A stretch of DNA of 64,000 bases from Ceratothoa steindachneri (Eukaryota > Arthropoda > Malacostraca > Isopoda > Cymothoidae). The notes under the pieces were generated by a model, which had not been told where the DNA came from, ran no database searches, and saw only the letters and a program-made list of their open reading frames with translations. Numbering within the stretch: the first letter of the stretch is position 1; each line of letters begins with the position of its first letter. Shown piece after piece: positions 34,016-47,869 of this stretch. The stretch covers positions 129,491,120-129,555,119 of the forward strand of contig OZ018321.1 in NCBI GenBank assembly GCA_963969495.1, given 5' to 3'. The position numbers and the translations under genes are program-made.

Positions 34016-34550
34016 CACCGACGAAAAATAAAGAAGAAAAGCATCCGGAGTCGACGGACCGGCAGAAGAAAGGGATATGACCAATGAAGAGGCGTATGCA
34101 TGTTGGAGATATAAGAAGAAAGGAAATGGGCCGAGCATAAGGGACGTATAAAAATAAAAGAGGAAGGGTTGTGGAAAGCGGCAGAAGAAAGAAAACAATA
34201 AAGAAAGAGGAGGAAAAGGACAGGCAGAAGAAAGTCAAAGGGCTCTGAGTCGAGGGTAGACAAACGAAGAAAAGGGTGTGATCCTTAACAGGAGACAGAT
34301 GAAGAAGTAAGAAAAAAGAAATGGTGACACGGTTCACACAGAATTTAGGGTATAACCCATAGAAAGCGGTAGACTAGAGAAGAGAGGGAATAGGTCTGTA
34401 GTCAAGGGACAGACAGCAGAAAGACGAGGGTACCGAGGAAAATTTCGAGTGAGGAAGAAACGGAAGTATCTGGGGCTAGGGACAGCATAAGAAGAACATA
34501 GGTAAAGTATAGATCAAAGAAGAAGAGGAAGAGAAAAAGACCGTCAGACA
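34016..34550. repeat. purine-rich degenerate minisatellite-like region
   Basis: The plus strand is strongly purine-biased with a recurring ggcagaagaaag motif (about 34061, 34181, 34224; related cagcagaaagac near 34414). Minus-strand open frames here are compositional. Confidence 0.55.
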
Positions 34551-34559
34551 TGGTTGTAA

Positions 34560-34611
34560 GATACTCCCTCTGGTAGATGCTAGAACAGCATCTACCAGGG
34601 AGAGTATACTC
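34560..34611. repeat. 21-bp inverted repeat hairpin
   Basis: tctggtagatgct and its complement agcatctaccaggga surround a 5-nt centre; stem about 21 bp with two mismatches. Confidence 0.85.
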
Positions 34612-34799
34612 ACAGACTACCAGCTCTGTTAGTGTGGTTATTATTAATATTTAAAGTAATATTAAAATTAGAATCGAGCTTCTCTCTTGCCTTCCTTTTT
34701 GTATATCCGTCGTTCTCTCCAGCTCACAGTAGTACGTAATAACGCACTATAAGCAAGGTCCGACACAATGAGGTAAAAGATACAAAACCTAACCCATTC

Positions 34800-35110
34800 A
34801 TTGCTTCATGACACCTTCAGGCACCATTTTTGGGCGGACTTGTTACTGGTGATAAGAAGTTGATCCTTTATTATAACGTTAAACGCTGCCGTTCGAGGAT
34901 CAGTCGAGGAAGCAGAATTTCTCAACAAACGAGAGGAAGACTTCATCCAAAAAGATCATGTTGAATGTATGGTGGGATATTAAAGAATTATCCATTACGA
35001 ACTGTTAGACAAAATAAAACAATTAATGCTTATATCAAATAAAATCAACTTCGTTGTTTGATAGCCGCTTTGGGCCCAAAGAGGCTATTAAAATAATCCA
35101 AACGACAGTT
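34800..35110 (+). pseudogene. mariner transposase catalytic-domain remnant
   Basis: Plus-strand fragments across frames: LVTGDKKLILYYNVKR (the VTGDEKW block with the first Asp), then HPKKIMLNVWWDIKE (the VWWD block typical of mariner), IHYELLDKIKTINAYI and LIAALGPKRLL. Gives the middle third of a mariner transposase. It is separate from the TIR-bounded mariner at 35291 and on the opposite strand. Frameshifts present. Confidence 0.7.
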
Positions 35111-35290
35111 GAAATAATTAATTTTTAAATATAACTATTAAGTTATGAGTCAAAAGCATTTGCACAAGTTAAAAGTAATTACTCTTTAGCATGGGGGCCT
35201 TTTTTTCTTAATGCTGTTATGACTTCAACTAACAAAGGAACGAACCAACTGTTGGCACCTTTCTGCAGTAATATTATTTCATTCATCTTA

Positions 35291-36202
35291 CGAGGGGCGG
35301 TCAATAAGTTTTACATTTCGGAAATAAGGAAACGAGATATGAGGAAAATTGTTTTATTATTTTTCAATATAACTACCCTCGACTTCAATGTACTTGCGCC
35401 ACTTGTCCCTGAGGCTTCGAATTCGCGACAACCAGAAATCTCCCGACTGGTGTTCAATCCACTCCTGGACGGCGAGCTGGATATCTTCATCGTCCCCAAA
35501 CCGGCGTCCACGCAGTGCAGCATTGAGCTGGCGGATAAAAAGTAGTCGCTAGGGGCCAGATCTTGACTGAGCTCCTTGAATCCGCACTCGCGCTGGGTAG
35601 CTAGTGCAACTCTGGCCTTGTGGACTTTGACGACTTTGAAGTGGATCATGGGGCGTGAGGTTTCTAGGGACCCAATGAGCAGAGACCTTGGTCATGGCTA
35701 AATTTTCGTGGATGATGTTGATAACACTTCCATGTGGTATTCCAAGTTCTCGCTCGATTTTTTCGACCTTCACCCGTCGTTTTTCGAGGATCCTCTCCAC
35801 ACGGGCCATATTGTCCCCGTTGGTCACGTCTGATGGGCGTCCTGGACAAGGAAAATCTTCAAGGGTCTCACAACCATGGTGGAATTCCCTATTCCAGCGA
35901 GCAATGGTTGCATAGAAAAGGGCGGTGTCGGTGTGCACTGCAACCATGCGTTCATGGATCTCTTTTGCATTTTTGCCTTTCTTGGTAAAAAATTAGATCA
36001 CTGCGCAGTGCTCAACCTTCTCCATTGTTGAAAAATTTGTGACTGACGATCTGTGATCAGCTACTGCTTCTTAAATAGATGAGGCAGGAGCGTGCGGCTG
36101 CAGGTCCTGACTTGTCATAACTTGCCCTAACACCCCCACAAACAGCCATCCCCCTCCCTCTTTTTTCCCTACCGATTCGCAAAACTTATTGACCGCCCCT
36201 CG
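35291..36202 (-). mobile_element. TIR-bounded, internally deleted mariner element
   Basis: The ends cgaggggcggtcaataag and its exact inverse are terminal inverted repeats (22 bp perfect, imperfect further in), flanked by TA on both sides (35289-35290 and 36203-36204), the expected mariner target duplication. Length 912 bp against roughly 1.3 kb for a complete element, so about a third is missing. It inserted into the Tc1-like remnant. Confidence 0.92.
35320..36026 (-). pseudogene. mariner transposase, internally deleted
   Basis: Begins MEKVEHCAVI with an in-frame TAA immediately after, then GKNAKEIHERMVAVHTDTAL and FYATIARWNREFHHG (N-terminal helix-turn-helix region), GRPSDVTNGDNMARVERIL, and GIPHGSVINIIHENLAM. 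The frame then jumps directly to HKARVALATQRECGFKEL and LAPSDYFLF-like codons near 35560, and ends near DKWRKYIEVEG about 35370. The middle of the catalytic domain, including the first Asp blocks, is deleted. It cannot encode an active enzyme, but the TIRs could still be mobilised in trans. Confidence 0.88.
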
Positions 36203-36807
36203 TAAGTAATTTCCCCAAATTCATGAACTGTTTTAAGATTCCTCGCTTTTGACCTCTCCCGAAGTGTCTTCCAAACATTTTCAATTGTGATTCAGGTCCT
36301 TTTTTGTGAAGCTCGTTTAATAACAATGATGTACTCTCGTCCAGGAACGTCTTCACTCACTTGGCCGTGAGGAAGGGGAAGGGGCTATCCTGCAAGAAAA
36401 TGCAGGTTTAGCTTTGAAGGCTTGCGGATGGGGCATGAATGTTGTTCAGCAATTCCTTGTACACTTGTACATTCACTTTGCCATTTAAGCGCACGGTGTT
36501 ACAGCGCCTTCCAATTCCTCCGCCAATCTTCACTCTCATTTTTTTGCAAATGACAGACAATCTTTTAGCTGCTCTTGACCAAACAAACTTATTGCAATCG
36601 GATCCGAACAAACCGAACTTTGATTCGCTATAGCAGTGGAATTCGTTCTATTTGTCATCCGTCGTCTATGTAACGTTCCATTTATAAATATCAAATCATT
36701 AAGTTCCCATGTACATACATTCATGGCCAAGTACACCTGAAATCATCGGATTGTCTCACATCCCGTCTTCCCCCATAATTTGAACTCCCTTACTGCTCCC
36801 CTCCGCT

Positions 36808-36811
<4 letters not shown>

Positions 36812-36885
<74 letters not shown>
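36812..36885. repeat. (TA)n microsatellite
   Basis: About 74 bp of TA. Confidence 0.95.
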
Positions 36886-36888
<3 letters not shown>

Positions 36889-37925
36889 CCAAGTTGGAAT
36901 TTAAATTTACTTTCTCTGATAATATCATAAGAAATGTGACGAAACATTAAAAGACAAATAAAAAAATACACTGTGGAAGTGAAGCCTTGTGTTTATTTCT
37001 CACAAAAGTGATACTTAAGGGACTAGATTTCGGCGTGAAAATATTTTGTAAGTTACAACCGGAATGGTAAGATTATTATGACTGAATACGAGTACTCGTG
37101 TATATCTAAGTGGATGCAAGTGCCTATGTGTATATTATTCTCCATGTACTGCAATGAAATAGGGTTTCTATGTGTCATACCGTCATTGTTAGAGGATGTG
37201 AGTGTGATACTACATGTCTGTAATGTGTATGCTATTTTTTGCATATTCATAGATGGGCGTGGTATTCATTTTACACTTATGTACGTACGTATAATTTATA
37301 TAATAGAAAATGTGCAATTTTTGTGTATATATATATATTAGGCAATCTGGGTGTAGCTGTATGCGTATTATCATTCCCTGTAGGTCTTAAACGAAACTAA
37401 TCCTCCGTTTCATGTTGTCCATCGATGTGTAGCGGTCGTGCGTTCGGTTGTCACAGATGACTTTAGCGTACTTAAGGTTAATAATTATAATCTAAAATAT
37501 CAACTCTTTGAAATGGCGTAACACAAGAGAAATACTGTTCTGCGGGATGCATCATATGAAGAGAATCAGGAAGACTGTGGGTTCTCAAAAGATATTAGAT
37601 ATAAATGAATAGAAATAATCATAATAATTCAATAGAGCGCTCAAAGATTCAGGACCTTTTTAGAAAATATGAAATCATGCATTACTGGATAAATGAATAG
37701 ACAACAAAAACAACAGAAAAAATTAAAGCAGCTATATAAATAGTGTTAAATATAATGCCTAACATTACCTTGATAATAACAATCTTCTTTTATTAAAAAA
37801 AGAAGATTTTGATCTGTAGTGTAAATATGTGTGAATAAATATATAAGAAATAAAAGCCCACCAATAAGTAAAGAAATATTGAGAATAGGAATACGTAAAA
37901 TTAGAAGAGCTTGCAACTTATGTTG
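36886..37925. other. no recognised gene
   Basis: No motif recognised. A small hairpin lies at about 37780-37808 (aatcttctttt with its complement). Confidence 0.45.
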
Positions 37926-38320
37926 GGAGGATGGAAAAGGACCAGCTTGTCACATTATATGGAACATGGAAAAGGACAGCTCGTACTTCTTGCTGGTAGG
38001 GTGAAAAGGCCAAATCGTAAGTAGAGGTGGTAGGAAGTTTGTGATTCCAGCTGGAACCATGGAAAAGGGAAGCGTTTGACTCCTTGGTGGAGCATGGTCA
38101 AGGAAAAGTTAAGACCCCTGACGAGACCACGTGATAAGGCCATTTCTAACTCTTGTTGCGAAACTGGAAAAGGACAGTTTATGTCTCCTTATTTGAGCAT
38201 AGAGAGTTAAGCTTCTGCATGGAAAGGGCAGCTTTTGTCTCCTGATCTTACCATGGAAAATAAAAGCTTGTGACTCCTGATAGGAATATGGAAATGCAAA
38301 CCTAGTATCTCCTGGTATTT
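37926..38320. repeat. degenerate 35-bp minisatellite
   Basis: A unit close to catggaaaaggacagcttgt followed by gactcctgatnggac recurs with a period of 34-35 bp: unit starts near 37931, 37966, 38001, 38059, 38094, 38129, 38163, 38198, 38219, 38253 and 38288. Copies differ at many positions, so it is old. Confidence 0.85.
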
Positions 38321-39286
38321 ACTTTTAGGTTTGTTGCATTGAATTTGCAAACAAAACCTCTTGTTAGCCTCGAGATCAGGTCTTTTTTGTTTTAGTTCAT
38401 TTGGAAAGAACGTTCTTTGATGATGGCAATGTAGTTACGCTTAGTGGCCAAACCAGAGCGCTAGAGAGATTTAATTGTCCACCTGCGTCCAAAAGTTGAA
38501 GAGCCAAAAACTACCATAAAATTAAGTGCAAACACACTAGGGTAGGGAACTTCTTACACCACTAAAAGGTGTATGAAAGTTTTGCAAGACATGTTTACTG
38601 GTGGTCTCATTTCTTAATCTGGAAATATAAACTGGCCGGCGCGTTTTCCTGGACCTAACAGATCCCGATTTCTTTTTGTAAGTCCAAATCAAAATTCAGG
38701 TGTAGAAGATACGCTTTAAGTCAAGAATTCAGGAAGTCATGGCTCCTTTTCTAAGATAAATGCTCCATGGGTCATCGGTCATCCTTTTCGTTTTCGACAA
38801 TCCATGAATGAAAATGGAGGACAGTTTCTAAGTACAGTTTCTTAATTTTGGTCACCTATTACGAAATCCTTCAAAGAATTGTCAATTTGGAGATATACAT
38901 TTTCTGAAAAAAAAAAGAAGTTATTAATGAGTTAATTATTTCAGCCTCCCGTAAAACGCTATAAATCATTTCAGGCATATTTGAGAGACCAAATACAAGT
39001 TTGTTCCTAGAGATCTCTTTGCTTGAATTGTCCATTACAAGTTCCTAGACATTTCTCAGGTTCTACAGAGTATATGAGATCCTGTTCCGAGGGACTTATC
39101 GGTCTTTAGGATCCTATAGAAATTTGTTATTGTATATATCTCGTATTTTACGGAGCATATTCATGGGAACCTGAGTTATTCTCTTGTTATCGCGGGTCGT
39201 ACTTAATTTCCTCTGGTTTTGGTTAAGTTGGGTTGGTATGTATTGAACACAAGAACATAACTCTATCCAGTTTTAAAAAAAGCAAA

Positions 39287-39289
<3 letters not shown>
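38321..39289. other. no recognised gene
   Basis: No convincing open frame. A short segment near 38985-39020 (gagaccaaatacaag, cctagagatctctttg) resembles 39400-39435, suggesting a diverged repeat on both sides of the TA array. Confidence 0.4.

Positions 39290-39368
<79 letters not shown>
39290..39368. repeat. (TA)n microsatellite
   Basis: About 79 bp of TA. Confidence 0.95.
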
Positions 39369-39374
<6 letters not shown>

Positions 39375-40196
39375 CGTCTTCCTTGAAATTTTACGGGGTT
39401 AAGAGAGCAAATACAAACTGGCTCCTGTAGATCTTTTTGATCTTTTGAACTACATTTAGAAATGTTAACGTTCATCTGTTTTGTATTTTCTCTAATATTA
39501 TCCGTTTTCCCTTTAGAGGAGCAGAAGGATAGAGGAACAGTGAGTCGAGTACTCACCTTATCGGCCCATGCATTCACCTCTTTTTGTTACTCTGGCTATG
39601 TACTAGTCACACTTTATCTCTTCCTTTAACTTAAACACTTTTTCACAATAATTTCTGGTCGAGATGCACCCGTTTGTTTTCGTATTTTAATATACAAAAT
39701 AATATAAAGAGATCAGCATCTAAAGTACAGCTTTACACTCCCAAACATTCGCTATCCTTAGTTGATCATTCCTTCATCAAAACTCTATCTTTCGTTGAAT
39801 TACACAATGATAAACTACAGCTTATATACATAGAAAATTTCCATTATTTTCCTAATCAAATTAGGCTAAAACTATATGCCCCTTGCAATCTATCAATATA
39901 AGCATCTACCTATTTATCTATTTACGGACCTATGTATCTCATCCCGATAGTGCCTTCAATTTGGCACTGAGACAAAGTGCGCCATTTGCATTTTTGCTTC
40001 GAGAGAGGAATGCCTTTTCCATGTCATTAATTGCTGCTGTCCTCACAGGCTGGACCAAGGCCATTCCATCTCCTCCCACAACTCTAGTCGCCTGTACACC
40101 TTTAGAAACTATCAGTTACTGTCTATTAATGTGCGTGTAAATATTTTTAATTTCCAATGGCAGTACCAGAAATCAAGGGTTAAGTTGCTAACACGG
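39369..40196. other. no recognised gene
   Basis: Short open frames only (39674-39901 and 39883-40140 plus); no motif recognised. Confidence 0.4.
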
Positions 40197-40220
40197 ATAT
40201 ATATATATATATATATATAT
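40197..40220. repeat. short (TA)n
   Basis: TA tract immediately left of the candidate LTR. Confidence 0.9.
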
Positions 40221-41052
40221 TGTGGAGGGATCCCCTTTGAGTAATATTATTCCCCCACTAAGACAGTATCTCGGGAGAGAAAACGAGCCGTTACTCCACC
40301 CCCCCCCCCTTCCGACCTCTCCCTCGTTTGACCCGCCGACAGGGCCCGTGAAACTCTCATAAAAGCTTCCTCCTGGTCGTCTCAACCTCTTCACCCCCCT
40401 CGAGTAGAAAGACTGCTTTGTAGACTCAGCGTGAACTGCGTTTATGGCTCCACCGCTGTCGCCAGTCTGGCTGATGATCCCAGCCGTTGACACTTCTTCG
40501 CAAGAAGGCACTCAGTTCATCGCGCCCGATAACAAAGGTTAAGATGGGCTCAATCTCTCTCTCTCTCTGTTTAGAATAGCTCTGGCTATATATGCCCCCG
40601 CTCCAGGCTGATGGAGAGACTTTAGTTAGACGAGACTTACCCGAAAGGAGTGCACTTCAACGAGCTATCTCGCAAGAAGTGTGAATGACGGTCGCAAGCC
40701 AATGAAGAGTCTCGTGAGGCAACGTCAGCCTTTCTCATTCGCCTTCGGATCAAGGTTTGGAGAAGCTGAGTGTGGAGGAGTCACCTCACCCCCTCTTTCA
40801 AGTTCGTTTGCTAACCCCCTGAGGGCAGGGAGCCCGAATCTCGCAAACGTGAGATCGCGAGATGCGGGTTCCGTGGCTACCCCCCATCCGTGAGTAATCA
40901 AGGTCACCAAGACCTCCCCCTGTTTGTCCCACTTTACCCTCGAGTTCAAAGGAAATAAACCATTCATTAACCCAAATCTCCATAATAACCATTCCCTAAC
41001 TACGGTTATCTAACTAGTATTCGGAACTGAAGTCCGTCTCATTTTATGTACC
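40221..41052 (+). mobile_element. candidate solo LTR
   Basis: An 832-bp block, noticeably GC-richer than its surroundings, that starts TGTGGAGGG and ends TACCA, lies between two TA arrays, and contains a TATA-like ctatatatgccc at about 40587 followed later by aataaa at about 40956. That is the order expected in an LTR (TATA, transcription start, polyadenylation signal, TG...CA ends). No coding domain, no second copy in the window, and no clear target duplication, so this is a proposal only. Confidence 0.35.
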
Positions 41053-41535
<483 letters not shown>

Positions 41536-41699
41536 AGTATTGGACATATTGAACAGATAGAGAATTCTGAATTTCTACTGCACAGAGACGGATAAAATTT
41601 TAATATAACTTTGTATATAAACATACAATATAACAAACAAAAGGTAATTGAAAAAGAATAAATATAAAAAAAATATTAAGAAAAACAATGAAACACCCA

Positions 41700-42535
41700 A
41701 GTCAAAATTATTGGACATATGTTCCATAATATTTAGTTACAAAGCAATTCTTGGCAATTAAAGCTTAAAACGTTCCAGCACATAGCTGCAATTGTTAGCA
41801 TTATTCAGGGGTAACGGCAGTGTATTCTTATTTATAGCAATCCTTCAGGTTTTTCACATTCCCTGTGTTTCTAGTGTCGATTCCTATCTTCAACCCACTC
41901 AGCAGGTTTTAGCTCGACCATCCTAAAACCTTGATCTTCCTGATACGAAATCAATGTTTAGTTGCTTTTCTAGTATGTTTAGAGCCGTTGTACTATTGCG
42001 ACGATTGAATGCCTTGCCATTCTCTATCAAAAAATGCTCCATGTGTTCTGCCCAAATGTTCAATTTTAATTTCATCGGAGCAAAGGATGCAATTACAGAA
42101 CCAATCAGCCTTGTCTATGTACACAAAAAGCTAGGCGGGCCTCGATGTGTTTCTTACCAGGTAAGGTGGATTATCTTGGGGTTCTAGGATGAAGGTCTAA
42201 CCGTTGTAGCGTCCTGTTAGTGGTATCATTGCTTACCAACGTTCCTGCTTTCTGCAGATCTTTCTGTATCTCAGCTCTTCACTTTACGGGCTACAAGCTT
42301 TGCTCCACGCTCCACTAATTTCCGAGAGTGTTCATCTCGCGGCCGGCTAACGGCTTATGGTGTTCTTTCCATTTTTGAATGATGGCAATGACCATGCTAA
42401 CTGATATATTATGTTTAGTAGAATCTTTGTGATAGTCAATAATCACTTTACAAATATCCTCTAAACCATTCTGTAAAACTTTAAATACAATGGAAAAATG
42501 CCAATGCCACCTCATTTTTGTGATAACATGTCCGT
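41700..42535 (-). pseudogene. Tc1-like transposase remnant
   Basis: Minus strand: AIIQKWKEHHKPLAGRE (the KW...GR helix-turn-helix end, 42430-42340), KDLQKAGTLVSNDTTNRTLQ, then KKHIEARLAFCVHRQG and ILCSDEIKIEHLG (the WSDE block with the first Asp kept in CSDE), AFFDREWQGIQSS, and a C-terminal NLKDCYK with ALIAKNCFVTKY (the usual VIANKGYxTKY end, about 41730-41780). The part between the first Asp and the C-end is largely missing. A lineage distinct from the other Tc1 remnants. Confidence 0.75.
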
Positions 42536-44810
<2,275 letters not shown>

Positions 44811-44814
44811 AAGA

Positions 44815-45560
44815 AAGAAAATTGTGCAAGAATTATTGTTTGCAAAGGAAGTTGAAACACACAGTAAAGATAAATCCATGTTTACTATAGTTGAGCAGTT
44901 TTTCAAAGAAAAAGAAAGCCCAATGAACAATATAATTGCTTGCGAAACAGAAGGTGTTCAAGCTTATCAGGGCTGTATAGCGGCTTTCATACATTTTTTA
45001 AGAAAGCTCTAACCACTGTCTTCACAATACATTGCATAATTCCTCGTGAAATATCTAGTTGGTATGAGCTCGTTTGATTGACGTCTTAAAATAAATTGAT
45101 CTGTTATTTGCAGCACTAAAATAAATAAAATGGCTCCCCATAAATTCCCGAATCTTAGGACAACTCCTCAACAGTAATGATGGATAATTTGATTGTCTTT
45201 TTTTACATACTAAAGTGAGATGGTTATCCAAAAGAAACTGCTTGATGCAATTTTATTTTATTTTCAACACTATCATGCAGTTTTTCCAGGAGAATAAGAA
45301 TGGTTATTTAAGAGACGAACCTCGAGCTGTCGAAAAAAATCTGTTATTTGCACATTTATGGACAAGCTTTCACTCTTCAGGCCTAATATTTGTCGTAGGG
45401 AACCATCTCAATTTGTAAATCTTCATCGACTGGAAAATGATAATTATGAGGTTGATAACTCCATATTAGATGCTGACCTCTTGATTTATTGGCACCATTT
45501 GAACTCTTTTTCGAGGAAATAATTGAATGAGTGATAAATCCATTTATTGATACGTATTAA
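44815..45560 (+). pseudogene. hAT/ZBED-like transposase remnant
   Basis: Plus strand: LFAKEVETHSKDKSMFTIVE with QFFKEKESPMNNIIACETEG (44824-44960), AAFIHFLRK, then after frame changes a TVFTIHCIIPRE-like stretch (family TIHCxIHRQ), and VRWLSKRNCLMQFYFIF with FFQENKNGYLRDEPRAVEKN (45212-45345), then a GNHLNL end. The conserved EVRWLSKG block is characteristic of hAT-type transposases of the ZBED5/SCAND3-like group. Frameshifts separate the parts. No ends or TIRs identified. Confidence 0.7.
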
Positions 45561-45667
45561 AAATAAATCCAACTCTGCAATACAAGAGGAGATAATTGCT
45601 TTAAAGATAGACACCGAATTAAAGCCCCTCTTTAAACAATCATAGCGGGAAATGCATGATTATCAGA

Positions 45668-45715
45668 GGCCAGAGAGAGAGAGAGAGAGAGAGAGAAGGA
45701 GAGAAAGAGAGGAAG
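45668..45715. repeat. (GA)n microsatellite
   Basis: gagagagagagagagagaga with a few interruptions. Confidence 0.95.
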
Positions 45716-47860
45716 ATAGGCGCCGCCTTGCCATTCAATAGAGAGAGAGACAACAAAAACCTGGGCGACCCTTTTCGTCTGCGCTAATGGAGGTGCGAAA
45801 TTATGAGACGCCGTGAGACGCTGCGATGACCTGAAATGCGGCAATCAAAGAAAGCTGCGACAAGTGTGAGAGCCCAGATGGTCGCATCTAAAGTCGGACG
45901 AATTTCGTCTCGCCGGCTTAAGAACCTTCTCGAAATCGCGCTAAAAGGCCGAGTCTATTCTCGCCTGCCGATGCGTTTGACCCTAGAACCCTCAACTTCG
46001 GACGGAAGACGGGGGGGGGGAACCCCATTTGACCACTATAAATCCTTCAGCGCTAGGATTAGAAGGCAGTATACGCCATCCTCCCTGCCCCGTAAGTATC
46101 CGCCGTCCTTTCGGCTTCGTCAGTATCCTCTGTCCGCCCCCGTTGGTACCCGCTATTCGCGTCCCGTTGGACTCTGCACAACTCTCGCAGAATCCCTTAA
46201 GCTCTGGGTATTCTCGTTAATTCACGTGAGTCTATCTCGACCCGCTTACCCCACTCCTCGAACGCAGCGCGCTCAAAGTCGATTCGTGTTATTCAAAAGC
46301 AAGATTTATGTTCACCCTGAAATAGTCATAATCCAGAGACTATTGTTTGAACTTTGCGCCGAAGCAAGGATTACTTCCTCGAACCAAATCTTCGAGGTAA
46401 CAGCTACGCGCAACTGACCTGTGCAAGTGCTCCCCCCCCCCCTCTCCAGTGTAAGCCTCATCACCAGCTTTGTTTACGCTCAAGGTCGTCCGAGTGTCCC
46501 TCTGTCAATATTGTCCGTTTGTTTGTACTGTGACCGTCCTCCCCACTTAGCTGCTGAAGACACGTGTAAATTTAGTATGTGTATAGCTCATTCTAAAACT
46601 CCTTTTAATCTTTTAAAATAATTTTGATTTGCATATTAGTAAAGTTATTTTTGTACGTGTTTTCTGTTATCCCGGCACTCTAAGATAGTCGACTATTGGC
46701 CAACCTACTTAAAGTTAATTTGCACTCTGCTTATAATATAAACTTCCCTTGCACTTGTAAAGCAGAAAAGGTGAACTTGACCCTATTCTACGATATCTAT
46801 CTTAAACTGGTGTAAGGTTTTTGGGGTTAACCTACGACAATGATAGGCATGAGAAAGTGAAACAAATACAATAGTAGACTGTCAAGAAAATCTAATTTTT
46901 CGAAAAAAAATTCTTTCATATGGTTGTACAAATTTCTTGTGTATAAGAACAAGTGTCAACCATTCATTAACAGGAATGTCATTAAACATTGAACGAATGT
47001 GGTATAATTTTTAATCATTTAGGGGTAAATATTTATGGTTACAAATATCTAAACCACTGTTTACACTATCAAACAGAGCATCCTTTTCATGGATTTCAGC
47101 GTAACTTGTCTCCGAATTAGACTGTTCTTCGCCCATCACACGCTTTGGGGACAATAAATTTTTTGGAAGAGCACCACATTTGCCGGTCCCTAACCTATTT
47201 AAATTTCCAGGAGCACCCTTTATTTGTCTCTCCTTTTTTGAATTAGAAATCTTTAGAGCAGCCCTTTCTTGACTCTCCATCCTTAAACAAAGGATTCTTG
47301 GAGAGACCTTTCCTGGTTATCCAAGGAGGTTTCTGAAAAGTCTGGTCGCAGAACTTACTCTCTCACATTAGTTAACTCAATTATATGTGATCGACTATTG
47401 CACACCTCACCAAGAATCGACCCACTAAAACGAACTCTCTCTTGGGGCTATATTTCTACATTCTCTGGGACACACAATTGTATTCGGTTTTTAGTTTCCA
47501 CTGTGAGCTCTATTGGTACTTGCACCAATCTACAATCTAAGTTATTTTTAAACAGAATCTACTTTATCACTGCTCGTCACGCGACCATAATTTTCTATAC
47601 TTGTATTAACAGGGGTCACCACCCGATTAGCTTTATTCAACCCTACATCTGAGAAATACGACACTTGATTCTCTCAGTAACTCAACTCATGGACCACAAT
47701 TTGTCCTATCGACTCAATACGACCCGTTGATGGCTCTCGTAGCTCATTGCTTACATCTAAGGAATGTGACAGTATTTCTCCTGTGATTAAACTCATGGAC
47801 TCGAATTTTGCCTATAGATTCAACTTAACGCGTCGATGGCTCTATTAAGCCATCGGTAAT
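45716..47860. other. no recognised gene; GC-richer block at 45.8-46.5 kb
   Basis: A 193-codon open frame (45836-46417 plus) resembles nothing I know; it is basic and Ser/Arg-rich and crosses a TATA-like ctataaatcc at 46037. The block may be promoter or LTR sequence. A minus-strand frame at 47011-47280 is also unrecognised. Confidence 0.35.
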
Positions 47861-47869
47861 AGAACAAGG

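Larger units (their letters stand above)
35180..36680 (-). pseudogene. Tc1-like transposase remnant, split by a mariner
   Basis: Minus strand from 36640: FGSDCNKFVWSRAAKRLSVI (36611-36550; LFGSDG-like Tc1 block), KMRVKIGGGIGRRCN (GGGS-like), VRLNGKVNVQVYKELLNN, then a FLQDS and AK-VKTFLDE stretch (QDNAPCHTAK-like), then right at the mariner insertion QFMNLGKLL, continuing left of it with LVEVITALRKKG (the usual Tc1 C-end). Frameshifts throughout. The mariner at 35291-36202 interrupts the C-terminal part. Confidence 0.7.

Noticed and set aside
37926..38320. CRISPR-like array
   Set aside because: Eukaryotic context, repeats degenerate and contiguous without unique spacers; it is a minisatellite.
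45836..46417. 193-codon plus-strand open frame
   Set aside because: No recognisable domain, unusual composition (Ser, Arg, Pro), GC-rich block that opens frames by chance. Kept as unassigned, not called a gene.
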